Source of the DNA: Gemmatimonadota bacterium
GTDB lineage: Bacteria; Gemmatimonadota; Gemmatimonadetes; Longimicrobiales; Longimicrobiaceae
NCBI GenBank assembly: GCA_019348475.1
Contig: JAHWJJ010000072.1
Location: 1-12,576, forward strand
Direction: 5' to 3'
DNA: 12,576 nt
Shown here piece after piece: positions 1 to 6,429 of this stretch. Numbering within the stretch: the first letter of the stretch is position 1; every line of letters begins with the position of its first letter. The translations under genes were made by a program, and so were the position numbers. The notes beneath the pieces were generated by a model. That model did not search any database. It saw only the letters and a program-made list of their open reading frames with translations, and was not told the origin of the DNA.

Positions 1-583
1 CCACCGCCTGCGCCCCGCCGATCCGCAGCACCTCCGTTACCCCCGCCACGTGCGCGGCGGCAAGGACGACGGGAAGCACCTCGCCGCCGGGCGCGGGGGT
101 AACCATCGCGATCTCGTCCACCCCGGCCACGGCGGCGGGGATGGCGTTCATCAGCACGGAGGACGGATACGCCGCGCGCCCGCCGGGGACGTAGATCCCC
201 ACCCGCCGCAGCGGCGCCACGCGCTGGCCAAGCACGGTGCCGTCTGGTTCGATGTCCAGGAACCCGTGCTCGCGCTGCCGCTCGTGAAAGCGGCGGATGT
301 TCTCCGCCGCCCGGCGCAGCGAGTCGAGCAGCGCCGCATCCACCGCCGCCGCCGCCTGTTGCAGCCGGTCCGCGCCGATGCGCAGCGCCGCCGCGTCGCC
401 GGCGTCGAAGCGGTCGAAGCGCGCCGTGTACTCCAGCAGCGCCGCGTCCCCCCGCGACGCCACCTCGCGCAGAATGCCGGCGACCGCGTCGCGCAGCGCA
501 GGATCGTCCGTAGACGCAGCGGCCGCCATCTCCCGCAACGCGGTGAATGGCGGCGCGACGCGCAGGGTGTGGATGTCAGGCAA
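1..583 (-). CDS. hisD: Histidinol dehydrogenase, N-terminal part (cut by window edge)
   Basis: HisD catalyses the last two steps of histidine synthesis, oxidising histidinol to histidine with NAD in the cytoplasm. The visible 194 residues (of about 430 usual) read continuously in one minus frame to the left edge. They contain the diagnostic stretch RVGIYVPGGRAAYPSSVLMN near residue 125 and end in RIGGAQAV, both typical of the family. The chosen start is TTG at 583-581 (LPDIHTLRV); an in-frame stop lies eight codons upstream, and the only other upstream candidate is a CTG. An internal ATG about 19 codons in would remove N-terminal sequence. No strong ribosome binding site is seen. It follows hisZ-hisG on the same strand after a 197-bp repeat-bearing gap, so co-transcription is plausible but not shown. 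The identity is secure; the exact start is less so. Confidence 0.93.
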   Translation of the reverse strand, partial: MPDIHTLRVAPPFTALREMAAAASTDDPALRDAVAGILREVASRGDAALLEYTARFDRFDAGDAAALRIGADRLQQAAAAVDAALLDSLRRAAENIRRFHERQREHGFLDIEPDGTVLGQRVAPLRRVGIYVPGGRAAYPSSVLMNAIPAAVAGVDEIAMVTPAPGGEVLPVVLAAAHVAGVTEVLRIGGAQAV

Positions 584-593
584 CGTCGTCCCG

Positions 594-613
594 TTCAGTT
601 CAGTTCAGTTCAA
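594..613. repeat. TTCAG pentamer run
   Basis: Four 5-bp units (TTCAG three times, then TTCAA) lie directly upstream of the hisD start on the minus strand, where they read CTGAA. This is a very short repeat. It places an in-frame stop and a CTG just before the chosen TTG start. Whether it does anything is unknown. Confidence 0.6.
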
Positions 614-641
614 GGAGATCGGAACGCTCGCCGCGCCGGGG

Positions 642-724
642 CGGGCCCTCTCCCCCGACCGGCCTTTCGCTCGTTCCTCGCGACGGCGGTCGACCCCTCC
701 CCCAACCCCGGGGGAGGGGTGGCG
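642..724. repeat. 83-bp interspersed repeat, copy 1
   Basis: This 83-bp stretch is identical to positions 3776-3858, in the same orientation. After a short divergence both copies again share GGCCGAAGCT. The right part can fold as a hairpin with perfect 10-bp arms, CCCCTCCCCC and GGGGGAGGGG, around a 6-nt loop (AACCCC). It fills much of the hisG-hisD gap (584-780) and has no long open frame of its own. It could act as a REP-like element or a weak terminator or processing site in a hisZGD transcript; that is inference. Confidence 0.92.
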
Positions 725-760
725 ATAGGCCGAAGCTTCCGACCGGGATCGAATTCTCCC

Positions 761-792
761 CGTCTCCCGCACTCCCGCACTCACGCACTCCC
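761..792. repeat. 8-bp tandem array spanning the hisG stop
   Basis: Four degenerate units of GCACTCCC on the plus strand (GGGAGTGC on the minus, hisG-sense, strand) run in register. The hisG stop codon (781-783) lies inside the third unit, so the last codons of hisG and the start of the 3' untranslated region belong to one repeat. The G-rich strand is the sense strand. Confidence 0.7.
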
Positions 793-1428
793 CTCCACCG
801 CCCCCGCGAGATCCGCGATCAGCCGCTGGTGCTCTTCCAGGCGCAGTTTGTGGCTGGCGCGGTTGACGATCAGGCGCGCGCTGGAGCGGGAAACCTGGTC
901 CACCACCACCAGGCCGTTGTCGGCCAGGGTGCGGCCGGTCTGCACCAGGTCGACGATCCAGTGCGCCAGCCCCAGCAGCGGCGCCAGCTCGACCGAGCCG
1001 GAGATGTGGATCAGCTCCACCTGCATCCCCTTGCCCGCGAAGAAGCGCCGCGCGCTCTCCACGTATTTGGTCGCCACCCGCGGCATCCCGCCCCCGGAAA
1101 GGTACGGGTAGGGCGCGTCCCGGGGCGCGGCGACGGCGAGGGCGCATCCGCCGAAGCCCAGGTCCAGCGGACGCAGCACGTCGGGCTCGCGCTCGTCCAG
1201 CACGTCGCTGCCGGCCACCCCCGCGTCCGCCACCCCGGCCTCCACGTACACCGGCACGTCGCCGCTCTTCACCGGCAGAAATTCGAAGCGGCCGTCCGCG
1301 GAGGGCAGGATCAGCCGGCGCGAGTCGCGCGCGACGGGGTCGATGATGGAGCCGATCCGCTCGAACAGCAGCAGCCCCTCGTCCATCATCCGCCCCTTGG
1401 GAAGCGCGATGCGCAGCGGGCGCCTCAC
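781..1428 (-). CDS. hisG: ATP phosphoribosyltransferase, short form catalytic subunit
   Basis: HisG joins ATP and PRPP to give phosphoribosyl-ATP, the first and feedback-controlled step of histidine synthesis. The protein is 215 aa. It starts MRRPLRIALPKGRM, has the substrate-binding IHISGSVELAP region near residue 140, and the PRPP-binding DLVQTGRTLADNGL near 160-173. It lacks the C-terminal regulatory domain found in the roughly 300-aa long forms, so it is HisG-S type and is expected to need HisZ for activity and histidine inhibition. The start is GTG at 1428-1426. It overlaps the hisZ stop by 4 bp (GTGA), which indicates translational coupling. The C-terminus runs into an 8-bp tandem repeat that contains the stop codon. 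Identification is firm. Confidence 0.97.
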   Translation of the reverse strand: MRRPLRIALPKGRMMDEGLLLFERIGSIIDPVARDSRRLILPSADGRFEFLPVKSGDVPVYVEAGVADAGVAGSDVLDEREPDVLRPLDLGFGGCALAVAAPRDAPYPYLSGGGMPRVATKYVESARRFFAGKGMQVELIHISGSVELAPLLGLAHWIVDLVQTGRTLADNGLVVVDQVSRSSARLIVNRASHKLRLEEHQRLIADLAGAVEGSA

Positions 1429-2402
1429 GGCGCGTCCCCCAGCAGCTCGGCCAGCGCGTCCGTCTCCATCGCGAAGCCCACGGCCGGACGGTCCATCCCG
1501 TACAGCGCCAGCAGGTCGTCGTAGCGCCCGCCGAACGCCACCGCCCGCCCGGCGCCACCCACGAACACCTCGAACTGGATCCCCGTGTAGTACCCCAGCC
1601 CGCGGATCTCCCCCAGGTCGTAGACCACGTGCGACCGCTCGTCGGGGGCCAGCAGCGCGTCGATGGCGCGCAGCCGCTCGATGGCCGCCTCGGCGTCCGA
1701 CCCGGACGCCAGCGAGCGCGCGCGCAGCAGCACCTCGCCGCGCCCGATCAGCTCGGGAAGCTCCACCAGCGCGCGGGCGACGGCGGCCGGCGCGCCGTAG
1801 CGCCGCGCGCCCTCCGCCAGCGCCGCGCGGTCCTTACGGTCGATGGCCGTCCGCAGCGCCTCGGCCTCGTCCGGCTGCAGCCCGGCCAGCAGCGGGCGCA
1901 CGAAGCGGATGTCGCCCAGGTTGATCTGAAAGTCGCCGATCTCCAGCGCGCGCAGGAGTGCGATGACCATCCGCAGCACCTCCACGTCCGCCTCCGGACC
2001 CGCGCTCCCCAGCAGCTCCGCGCCCAGCTGAAAGGTCTCGCGCGGGTGGCCGCCCCCTTCCGGCCGCTGGCGATAGACCTTGCCGGCGTATGACAGGCGC
2101 AGCGGCGGCGCCGCGTCGCGCAGGCGCGTCGCGGCCATCCGCGCGATGGCGCTGGTGAAGTCCGCCCGCAGCGCCACCAGCCGTCCGTCGCGGTCCACGA
2201 AGCGAATGAGCTCGCTGGCCAGCTTGGTGCCGGCGCGGGTGAACACTTCTTCGTACTCGAAGGTGGGCGGAATGACCTCACTGTACTCCGCCGCCTCGGC
2301 CAGGTCGAACCACACGCGCTGAACGCGCCGCCGGCGTCGAACGTCGGCGGCGAGCAGGTCCTGTGATCCGGGCGGCACCTGCGCCAATCGGGTCGTGGGC
2401 AT
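1425..2402 (-). CDS. hisZ: ATP phosphoribosyltransferase regulatory subunit
   Basis: HisZ is a histidyl-tRNA-synthetase paralogue that lacks aminoacylation activity. It forms a hetero-octamer with short HisG and carries the histidine feedback site. The 325-aa product shows class II synthetase-like features: LVALRADFTSAIARM near residue 75, GKVYRQRPEGGGHPRETFQLGAELLG at 107-132, and a late GGRYDDLL. It lacks the C-terminal anticodon-binding domain expected in a true HisS of over 400 aa. The start is taken at ATG 2402-2400 (MPTTRLAQVPPG). A TTG three codons upstream (2411) is the alternative. No Shine-Dalgarno sequence is visible before either. It is the first gene of hisZ-hisG(-hisD) and overlaps hisG by 4 bp. 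The adjacent short hisG supports HisZ over HisS. Confidence 0.95.
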   Translation of the reverse strand: MPTTRLAQVPPGSQDLLAADVRRRRRVQRVWFDLAEAAEYSEVIPPTFEYEEVFTRAGTKLASELIRFVDRDGRLVALRADFTSAIARMAATRLRDAAPPLRLSYAGKVYRQRPEGGGHPRETFQLGAELLGSAGPEADVEVLRMVIALLRALEIGDFQINLGDIRFVRPLLAGLQPDEAEALRTAIDRKDRAALAEGARRYGAPAAVARALVELPELIGRGEVLLRARSLASGSDAEAAIERLRAIDALLAPDERSHVVYDLGEIRGLGYYTGIQFEVFVGGAGRAVAFGGRYDDLLALYGMDRPAVGFAMETDALAELLGDAP

Positions 2403-2410
2403 AGCCGGCA

Positions 2411-2440
2411 AAGATACCAGCCGTGCCGCGGATGGGGCAA
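2411..2440 (-). promoter_or_regulatory. Possible hisZ promoter
   Basis: On the minus strand TTGCCC (2440-2435) is followed after 18 bp by TATCTT (2416-2411), which ends only 8 nt before the hisZ ATG. This could give a nearly leaderless transcript and would fit the missing ribosome binding site. A second -10-like TACAAT lies at 2463-2458 but lacks a good -35. This is a sequence match only. Confidence 0.3.
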
Positions 2441-2561
2441 TGCCGGGTGTTACGAAGATTGTACACCGAAACAGGTTCCGAAGCTGGCACGGGAGGTGCT
2501 ACTAGCGCGGCCCGTGAAGGTGAAGTACCGAAGGACTCACCTGAAAGACGGGAGAACGACC

Positions 2562-2720
2562 GTGGACATTCTGCTGATCATCGGCATCGTGCTGCTGCTG
2601 GTGGCCCTGCTGGGCGTGGGCGGCGTGATCGGCGCGCTGGCCGACATCGCGTGGATCCTGCTGATCATCGCGGTGATCATCATCGCCTGGCGCGTGATCA
2701 CCGGCCGCCGCCCCGTCTGA
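2562..2720 (+). CDS. Small DUF1328-like membrane protein
   Basis: The product is 52 aa and almost entirely hydrophobic. It has two likely membrane helices (about residues 3-17 and 30-45) separated by a glycine-rich turn (GVGGVIGALADIAW) and ends in a basic tail GRRPV. This layout matches the small DUF1328/YtjA-type membrane proteins of unknown function. The GTG start at 2562 has a clear GGGAG ribosome binding site at 2550-2554, 7 nt upstream. A longer frame from 2496 would add a charged, poorly supported leader. The gene stands alone between divergent hisZ and convergent otsB and is followed by a strong terminator, so it is a single-gene transcript. Family members are sometimes linked to envelope stress, but nothing here proves a role. 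Confidence 0.8.
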   Translation: MDILLIIGIVLLLVALLGVGGVIGALADIAWILLIIAVIIIAWRVITGRRPV

Positions 2721-2741
2721 CGGGCGGACGGGCTGAACGCG

Positions 2742-2778
2742 AGCGGCGGACCTGGTGTGGGTCCGCCGCTTTGCTTTT
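2742..2778 (+). terminator. Rho-independent terminator after the small membrane protein gene
   Basis: A perfect 11-bp stem (AGCGGCGGACC at 2742-2752 with its complement at 2760-2770) closes a 7-nt loop and is followed by TTGCTTTT. It begins 21 bp after the stop codon of the small membrane protein gene. Confidence 0.9.
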
Positions 2779-2780
2779 AG

Positions 2781-2803
2781 GGTTGACCTGAAGCAGTTCA
2801 ACC
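2781..2803. other. Short stem-loop in the gap before otsB
   Basis: GGTTGA and TCAACC flank CTG-AAG-CAG, giving a 9-bp stem with one C/T mismatch and a 3-nt loop. It lies just beyond the plus-strand terminator and could end otsB transcripts arriving from the other side. There is no T-run on that side, so the role is uncertain. The rest of 2804-2935 shows no gene. Confidence 0.4.
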
Positions 2804-2935
2804 TCCACCGGCAGTTTCGGGGGAGGTGCGAGCCTGACGAGCGGAGGGGGCCGGCGCGGAGCCCGCGAAACCGCTGCCAATCCGCCCCCGTGCCGTTTTC
2901 GAGCCCGCGCTGTCGCTGACGCACGATCCCGGCGC

Positions 2936-3727
2936 TCAGGCCGCCGCCTCCGCGAGCGCGTCGAACAGCGCGCCGACCTCCGACGGTTCGCGCAGGTGCG
3001 AGGATGCGGCGGAATTCGCGGACGGCTGCTCGGCGATGAGGATGCCTTCCGCGGCCGGCCCCCAATCGTACAGCGCACGGAAGGCGTCCTCGTCCGTACG
3101 GTCGTCGCCCAGGTAGAGGACGGGCGCATCCGGCGGCGGGCGCATCTGGTCGAGGAGAAAGAGCACGGCCTTGCCCTTGTGCCATTCCACGCGCGGCCGC
3201 ACCTCCAGCACCATCTTGCCCTCCGTCACCTGCAGCTCCGGCCGCCCCCCCGCCGCCTTCAGCACGATCTCGCGCACCTCCTCGGCGTGGTCGGGCGCCA
3301 GGCGGTAGTGGATGCTCAGGGTGAGCCCCTTGTCTTCCAGGAACGCGCCGTCGATCTCTTCCAGCGCGGCTTCGACCGTGGCCGCGACGGCCTGAAGCTG
3401 CGGGCGCGCGGCCTCCGCCTCGGGGTGGATGCGGTGCAGCCCGGCGCCCTCGATCTCCATCCCGTGGTTTCCCGCGTAGGCGATGCCGGGGATGGCCGCG
3501 CGGTCGCGCACGTCCGCCATCCCGCGCCCGCTCACCACCGCGACGGCCACGCCGTCCATCCCCATCAGCCGATCCAGCGCGCGGCGTGTGCGGTCCGGCA
3601 TGGCGGCCAGCTCCGGCCGGTCCACGATGGGCGCCAGCGTGCCGTCGAAGTCCAGGAGCAGGACGAGCCGCCCCGAAGCGCGCCATGCCTCGGTCCAGCG
3701 GGGTACCCGTTCGAGCGCGTGTTGCAT
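2936..3727 (-). CDS. otsB: Trehalose-6-phosphate phosphatase
   Basis: OtsB removes phosphate from trehalose-6-phosphate to give trehalose, an osmolyte and stress protectant. The 263-aa protein has the HAD-superfamily motifs in order: LLLDFDGTLAP (nucleophile D26, acid D28), VVSGR at 64-68, the family-typical YAGNHGMEI at 84-92, a lysine-bearing EWHKGKAV at 181-188, and the metal-binding LGDDRTDEDAF at 206-216. Length is normal for the family. Start is ATG 3727-3725, with no obvious ribosome binding site. No otsA (trehalose-phosphate synthase) is in the window, so the partner must lie elsewhere. The gene is convergent with the small membrane protein gene and divergent from hisIE across a repeat-filled gap. 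Confidence 0.96.
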   Translation of the reverse strand: MQHALERVPRWTEAWRASGRLVLLLDFDGTLAPIVDRPELAAMPDRTRRALDRLMGMDGVAVAVVSGRGMADVRDRAAIPGIAYAGNHGMEIEGAGLHRIHPEAEAARPQLQAVAATVEAALEEIDGAFLEDKGLTLSIHYRLAPDHAEEVREIVLKAAGGRPELQVTEGKMVLEVRPRVEWHKGKAVLFLLDQMRPPPDAPVLYLGDDRTDEDAFRALYDWGPAAEGILIAEQPSANSAASSHLREPSEVGALFDALAEAAA

Positions 3728-3775
3728 CAGAAGCGGTGCGGGGGGTGAAAGATTACACGATTCGGTGCGCCCGCC

Positions 3776-3858
3776 CGGGCCCTCTCCCCCGACCGGCCTT
3801 TCGCTCGTTCCTCGCGACGGCGGTCGACCCCTCCCCCAACCCCGGGGGAGGGGTGGCG
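3776..3858. repeat. 83-bp interspersed repeat, copy 2
   Basis: This copy is identical over 83 bp to 642-724 and in the same orientation. It includes the 10-bp-arm CCCCTCCCCC/GGGGGAGGGG hairpin. It sits about 50 bp upstream of the otsB start, in the divergent otsB/hisIE region (3728-4056). That region holds no gene and is largely repeat DNA. Confidence 0.92.
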
Positions 3859-3930
3859 GTGGCCGAAGCTCCCGAGCGAGATAGGGCTCTCCGCCTGTCC
3901 CGAGGAGGGGCGGGCCGGGGGTGGGGGTCC

Positions 3931-4000
3931 TATTCCCTATTCCCTATTCCCTACTCCCTACTCCCTACTCCCTACTCCCTACTCCCTATTCCCTATTCCC
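3931..4000. repeat. Heptamer tandem array TA(T/C)TCCC x10
   Basis: Ten perfect 7-bp units: three TATTCCC, five TACTCCC, two TATTCCC. The minus strand therefore carries GGG every 7 nt with 4-nt spacers, which fits the usual G-quadruplex pattern. The array ends 56 bp before the hisIE start and lies in the divergent otsB/hisIE promoter region. The same repeat in the opposite orientation is at 12509-12576. Confidence 0.95.
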
Positions 4001-4056
4001 TGCCGTGCCTGTAACCTGTCCCGCTCGCAGCGAAACGCAACCGCACGGCAGACCCA

Positions 4057-4737
4057 ATGCCCTGGACCGACACCATCACCTTCGACGAGCGCGGCCTGGT
4101 ACCCGTCGTCGCGCAGGACGCGCGCACGGGCGAGGTGCTGATGCTGGCGTGGGCCAACCGCGAGGCGCTGCAGCGCACGCAGGAGACCGGCCGCGCCCAC
4201 TACTGGAGCCGCTCGCGAGCCTCGCTGTGGATGAAGGGCGAAAGCAGCGGCCACGCCCAGCAGGTGGTGGACGTGCGCGTGGACTGTGACGCGGACGCCG
4301 TCCTCTACCGCGTGCGGCAGACGGGACCCGCGTGCCACACCGGCGAGCGCAGCTGCTTTCATCGCCTGGCGCAGGATGCGCTCCCGGAGGCGGGCGACCC
4401 CCGGCCCATGCTGGCGCGTCTGGAAGAGATCATCGCGCGGCGCGATCACGAGCGGCCGGAGGGGTCGTACACCACCTACCTGTTCGCCCAGGGGCCGGAC
4501 AAGATCCTCAAGAAGCTGGGCGAGGAAACCGCGGAAACCATCATCGCCGCAAAGAACCACGACAACACCGAGCTTCGGTCGGAGTCGGCGGACCTGCTGT
4601 TTCACCTGATGGTGCTGTGGCGCGCGCGCGGGCTGGACGCGGACGAGGTGTGGGGCGAACTGGAGCGCCGCTTCGGCGCGGCGCCCCGCGCCGGCTCCAC
4701 CGAAGCGCGCCCCAGCCGCTCGGCGGACGGAAGCTGA
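4057..4737 (+). CDS. hisIE: Bifunctional phosphoribosyl-AMP cyclohydrolase / phosphoribosyl-ATP pyrophosphatase
   Basis: This fused enzyme performs steps 2 and 3 of histidine synthesis: it removes pyrophosphate from PR-ATP and opens the adenine ring of PR-AMP. In the 226-aa product, residues 1-110 are the HisI domain, with [12 protein letters not shown] at 57-68, the metal-binding DCDAD at 76-80 and zinc-ligand-like [11 protein letters not shown] at 90-100. Residues 120-210 are the HisE domain, with [24 protein letters not shown] at 150-166 and [14 protein letters not shown] at 175-188. The low-complexity tail ([17 protein letters not shown]) is not part of either domain. The ATG start has no strong ribosome binding site. 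It is separated from hisZGD by the small membrane protein gene and otsB, so the histidine genes here form at least two units. Confidence 0.96.
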   Translation: MPWTDTITFDERGLVPVVAQDARTGEVLMLAWANREALQRTQETGRAHYWSRSRASLWMKGESSGHAQQVVDVRVDCDADAVLYRVRQTGPACHTGERSCFHRLAQDALPEAGDPRPMLARLEEIIARRDHERPEGSYTTYLFAQGPDKILKKLGEETAETIIAAKNHDNTELRSESADLLFHLMVLWRARGLDADEVWGELERRFGAAPRAGSTEARPSRSADGS

Positions 4738-4741
4738 ACGG

Positions 4742-4820
4742 CAGGTTCAAGGATCGAGTGCCCAGGTTCAAGGGACAGGGTCCGATTCCCTGGGCACTTG
4801 AACCTGGGCACTTGAACCTG
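4742..4820. repeat. Nested inverted and direct repeats between convergent genes
   Basis: AGTGCCCAGGTTCAAG at 4757-4772 pairs perfectly with 4797-4812 (16-bp arms, 24-nt loop that can pair further through CAGGG/CCCTG). An outer pair CAGGTTCAAG (4742-4751) and CTTGAACCTG (4811-4820) frames it. Read on the minus strand, CAGGTTCAAGTGCC is repeated twice in tandem, starting 3 nt after the stop of the 204-aa gene. It lies between the converging stops of hisIE and that gene and may work as a two-way terminator, although no T-run is present. Confidence 0.75.
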
Positions 4821-4823
4821 CGC

Positions 4824-5438
4824 CTAGTCCGCCCGCCCCGCCATCGACGGCAGCGGCACCTCGCGGTCTTCCATCGGGGTCTGGCGGCGCACTTCGCGCC
4901 GGGCGCGCTCCTCCGGCGTCGCCTTCGCGCCGTCGGGGCGCAGGTACGACGCCTCGCCGCGCTTGAAGGCGGCGTCCAGGATCATCTCCGCCTCGCCCGG
5001 ATCGCACCACCCGCCGGTGAGCGGCTCGTCCCAGTCCACCCGCGAGCCGGCCGGCGTGTACGGCTGCATCCAGTACATCCGCGTCCCCGTGCGGTCCCGC
5101 GCCTCGGCGATCAGCACCGTGCGGCTTCCCGCTCCGTCGGCGTCCATCTCCGCCTCCATCGCCAGCATCAGGCAGTCCGGGCTGCGGGTCTGCGCGTACT
5201 TCGCGATGGTGCCCGACAGGATCTCCGGCGGAACGCTCCCCAGCCCGTCCGGAACCGGGATGGCCAGCGTGCGGAACTCCGGGGTGGCGTGCCCCGGCTT
5301 TTCGTGGACGCTGCGCAGGCGCGGCGGGATGTCGGCCCCGTCCAGCGCCGCGCGTCCAATGTCCCCCCGCACCTCGTCCAGAAACCGCGTGGCCATGCCG
5401 AGCGTGCGCTCGATCTGCTGCATCCTGCTGCGCGCCAC
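4824..5438 (-). CDS. Uncharacterised 204-aa protein
   Basis: I do not recognise this family. The product is soluble and acidic-to-neutral, with no signal peptide or membrane helix. Visible parts are a short N-terminal helix region (RMQQIERTLGMATRFLDEVRGDI), a central hydrophobic core (SPDCLMLAMEAEMDADGAGSRTVLIAEARD), an aromatic stretch (RMYWMQPYTPAGSRVDWDEPLTGGWCDPGEAEMILDAAFKRG) and a charged proline-bearing tail. The chosen GTG start at 5438-5436 has an excellent GGAGGGAG ribosome binding site (5453-5446) 7 nt upstream; ATG five codons later is the alternative. An open frame continues upstream to 5687, but that extension is arginine/alanine-rich and unlike the rest. Coding potential is supported by the ribosome binding site and normal amino-acid composition. 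Function is unknown. Confidence 0.75.
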   Translation of the reverse strand: MARSRMQQIERTLGMATRFLDEVRGDIGRAALDGADIPPRLRSVHEKPGHATPEFRTLAIPVPDGLGSVPPEILSGTIAKYAQTRSPDCLMLAMEAEMDADGAGSRTVLIAEARDRTGTRMYWMQPYTPAGSRVDWDEPLTGGWCDPGEAEMILDAAFKRGEASYLRPDGAKATPEERARREVRRQTPMEDREVPLPSMAGRAD

Positions 5439-5823
5439 AGTACCACTCCCTCCGGTTTTTGCGAGCCACTCTTGCGGCCTTTCGGTAGCGCAATCCGCGC
5501 CCCCGCCGCCGCCGAACCGGCACCCGCGGCGACATGCAAGGGGAGCGCCAGTAACAAACCTTGTGCGTGCCGTGCGTCGGGCCCGCGCCCGATTCGTCAG
5601 TGTTTCTGCCGATTTCAGGGAAGATGAAGATATTTCAGCAGATGCGCGGATGAACGACGGTGGCGCACCCACGGGCTCCGCCTGCAACCGCGAGGGCGCA
5701 AAGCGGCGGATGGACGGGGATCGACGGGGGATTCACGGCGGCGCCGGGGCAGGGTACCGGCTCCGCCGGCGGGATTGAGGCGAGATGGTGCGCCGCCGCG
5801 GAGAATCTCAGAAAACGTCGTGA
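5439..5823. other. Intergenic gap with no recognised gene
   Basis: This 385-bp stretch separates the 204-aa gene from the HNH gene, both on the minus strand. Open frames across it are arginine/glycine-rich and look like chance. An A/T-richer patch at about 5620-5645 includes a -10-like TATCTT on the minus strand, but without a convincing -35. The promoter of the 204-aa gene should lie here; I cannot place it. Confidence 0.5.
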
Positions 5824-6135
5824 TCAGGCGCGCGCGGCCTGGCGGATGGCGCGCAGGTGGCGCGGCCAGACGGCGGTGGCGTAGCGGAGAAAGTTGGCGC
5901 GCTCCTCGGGCAGCTCCGCCAGGAACGCCCACGCCGGGAGCGAGCCCTTGCGCCCGTTGCAGGGGTGGCAGGCCGTGACCAGGTTCCCTTCGGAGTTGTC
6001 GCCCCCTCGCATTCGCGGCTGCACGTGATCCAGCGAAAGCTGCTCGCCCGGAAACGGCTGTCCGCAGTACACGCACCGGTACCCGTCCCGCGCAAAGATG
6101 CGGTCCCGGAGGGAGAGGTCAGCGGGTCGGTTCAT
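5824..6135 (-). CDS. Small stand-alone HNH endonuclease
   Basis: HNH proteins cut DNA using a metal-bound beta-beta-alpha fold. The 103-aa product has the zinc-stabilised HNH layout: CVYC at 21-24, SLDHVQPRMRGGDNSEGNLVTACHPCN at 34-60 with the catalytic D36-H37, N51 in the central position, the second cysteine pair C56/C59, and N60. A basic C-terminal helix follows. The start is ATG 6135-6133 (MNRPADLSLRDRIFARDGYRC). AGGTGG lies 8 nt upstream, and a GTG immediately before it is also possible. The frame upstream to 6246 is cysteine/arginine-rich and unlikely to be coding. No methylase, phage or intron feature is near, so the biological role (repair, genome defence or mobile remnant) cannot be set. 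Many bacteria keep such single-domain HNH genes. Confidence 0.88.
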   Translation of the reverse strand: MNRPADLSLRDRIFARDGYRCVYCGQPFPGEQLSLDHVQPRMRGGDNSEGNLVTACHPCNGRKGSLPAWAFLAELPEERANFLRYATAVWPRHLRAIRQAARA

Positions 6136-6204
6136 CACTCGATCCACCTGATGACACTTTGCGCTCGCTTCCGCCACGGGCTGAAGTCCGCGGCTGCGAC
6201 GACA

Positions 6205-6244
6205 GAAGCCCCGTCTCTGCTCATTGCTCCCAAAGCGGGGCTTC
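6205..6244. repeat. GAAGCCCCG hairpin repeat 1
   Basis: Perfect 9-bp arms GAAGCCCCG (6205-6213) and CGGGGCTTC (6236-6244) enclose a 22-nt loop. It belongs to the same hairpin family as 6307-6347 and 10290-10329. It lies in the gap between ilvA and the HNH gene, where it could affect the end of the ilvA transcript. Confidence 0.8.
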
Positions 6245-6306
6245 ACCTGCTCGCGTGGGCCACGCCCGGCGCGATCCGCCGTTTGCGCGCAGCCCCCACG
6301 AAGGTG

Positions 6307-6347
6307 AAGCCCCGCCGGGCGAGCTCCGCGAGCCCAGGGCGGGGCTT
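6307..6347. repeat. GAAGCCCCG hairpin repeat 2
   Basis: Ten-bp arms AAGCCCCGCC (6307-6316) and GGCGGGGCTT (6338-6347) enclose a loop with a second small stem, GGGC/GCCC. The left flank AGGTGAAGCCCCGC (from 6302) is also a 14-bp exact inverted match to the right arm of hairpin 1, so a larger alternative fold is possible. Confidence 0.8.
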
Positions 6348-6429
6348 GTGGCCGTCATAGCCCCGGGATCCATCCGGGGGGTGTTCGGGCGGAATCCGTA
6401 GCGTTCGGAGCGGATCGAGCGGCGCCGGG

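Noticed and set aside
2502-3686. 394-aa minus-strand open frame over otsB and the small membrane protein gene
   Set aside because: It conflicts with otsB, whose HAD motifs are complete in the other frame, and it crosses the terminator.
3931-4000. CRISPR array or telomere repeat
   Set aside because: Units are contiguous 7-mers with no spacers and no cas genes; it is internal to the sequence between ordinary genes.
4742-4820. tRNA T-arm-like GGTTCAA segments
   Set aside because: The segments repeat as CAGGTTCAAG in both orientations and no acceptor stem, D-arm or anticodon arm can be built.
4332-5627. 431-aa plus-strand open frame from hisIE into the 204-aa gene
   Set aside because: It overlaps the HisE domain out of frame and is antisense to the 204-aa gene; proline/arginine-rich shadow.
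5439-5687. N-terminal extension of the 204-aa protein
   Set aside because: The extension is arginine- and glycine-rich and would bypass an excellent ribosome binding site placed 7 nt before GTG 5438.
5824-6135. HNH gene as part of a diversity-generating, intron or restriction system
   Set aside because: There is no reverse transcriptase, maturase, methylase, template repeat or phage gene nearby; only a single HNH domain is seen.
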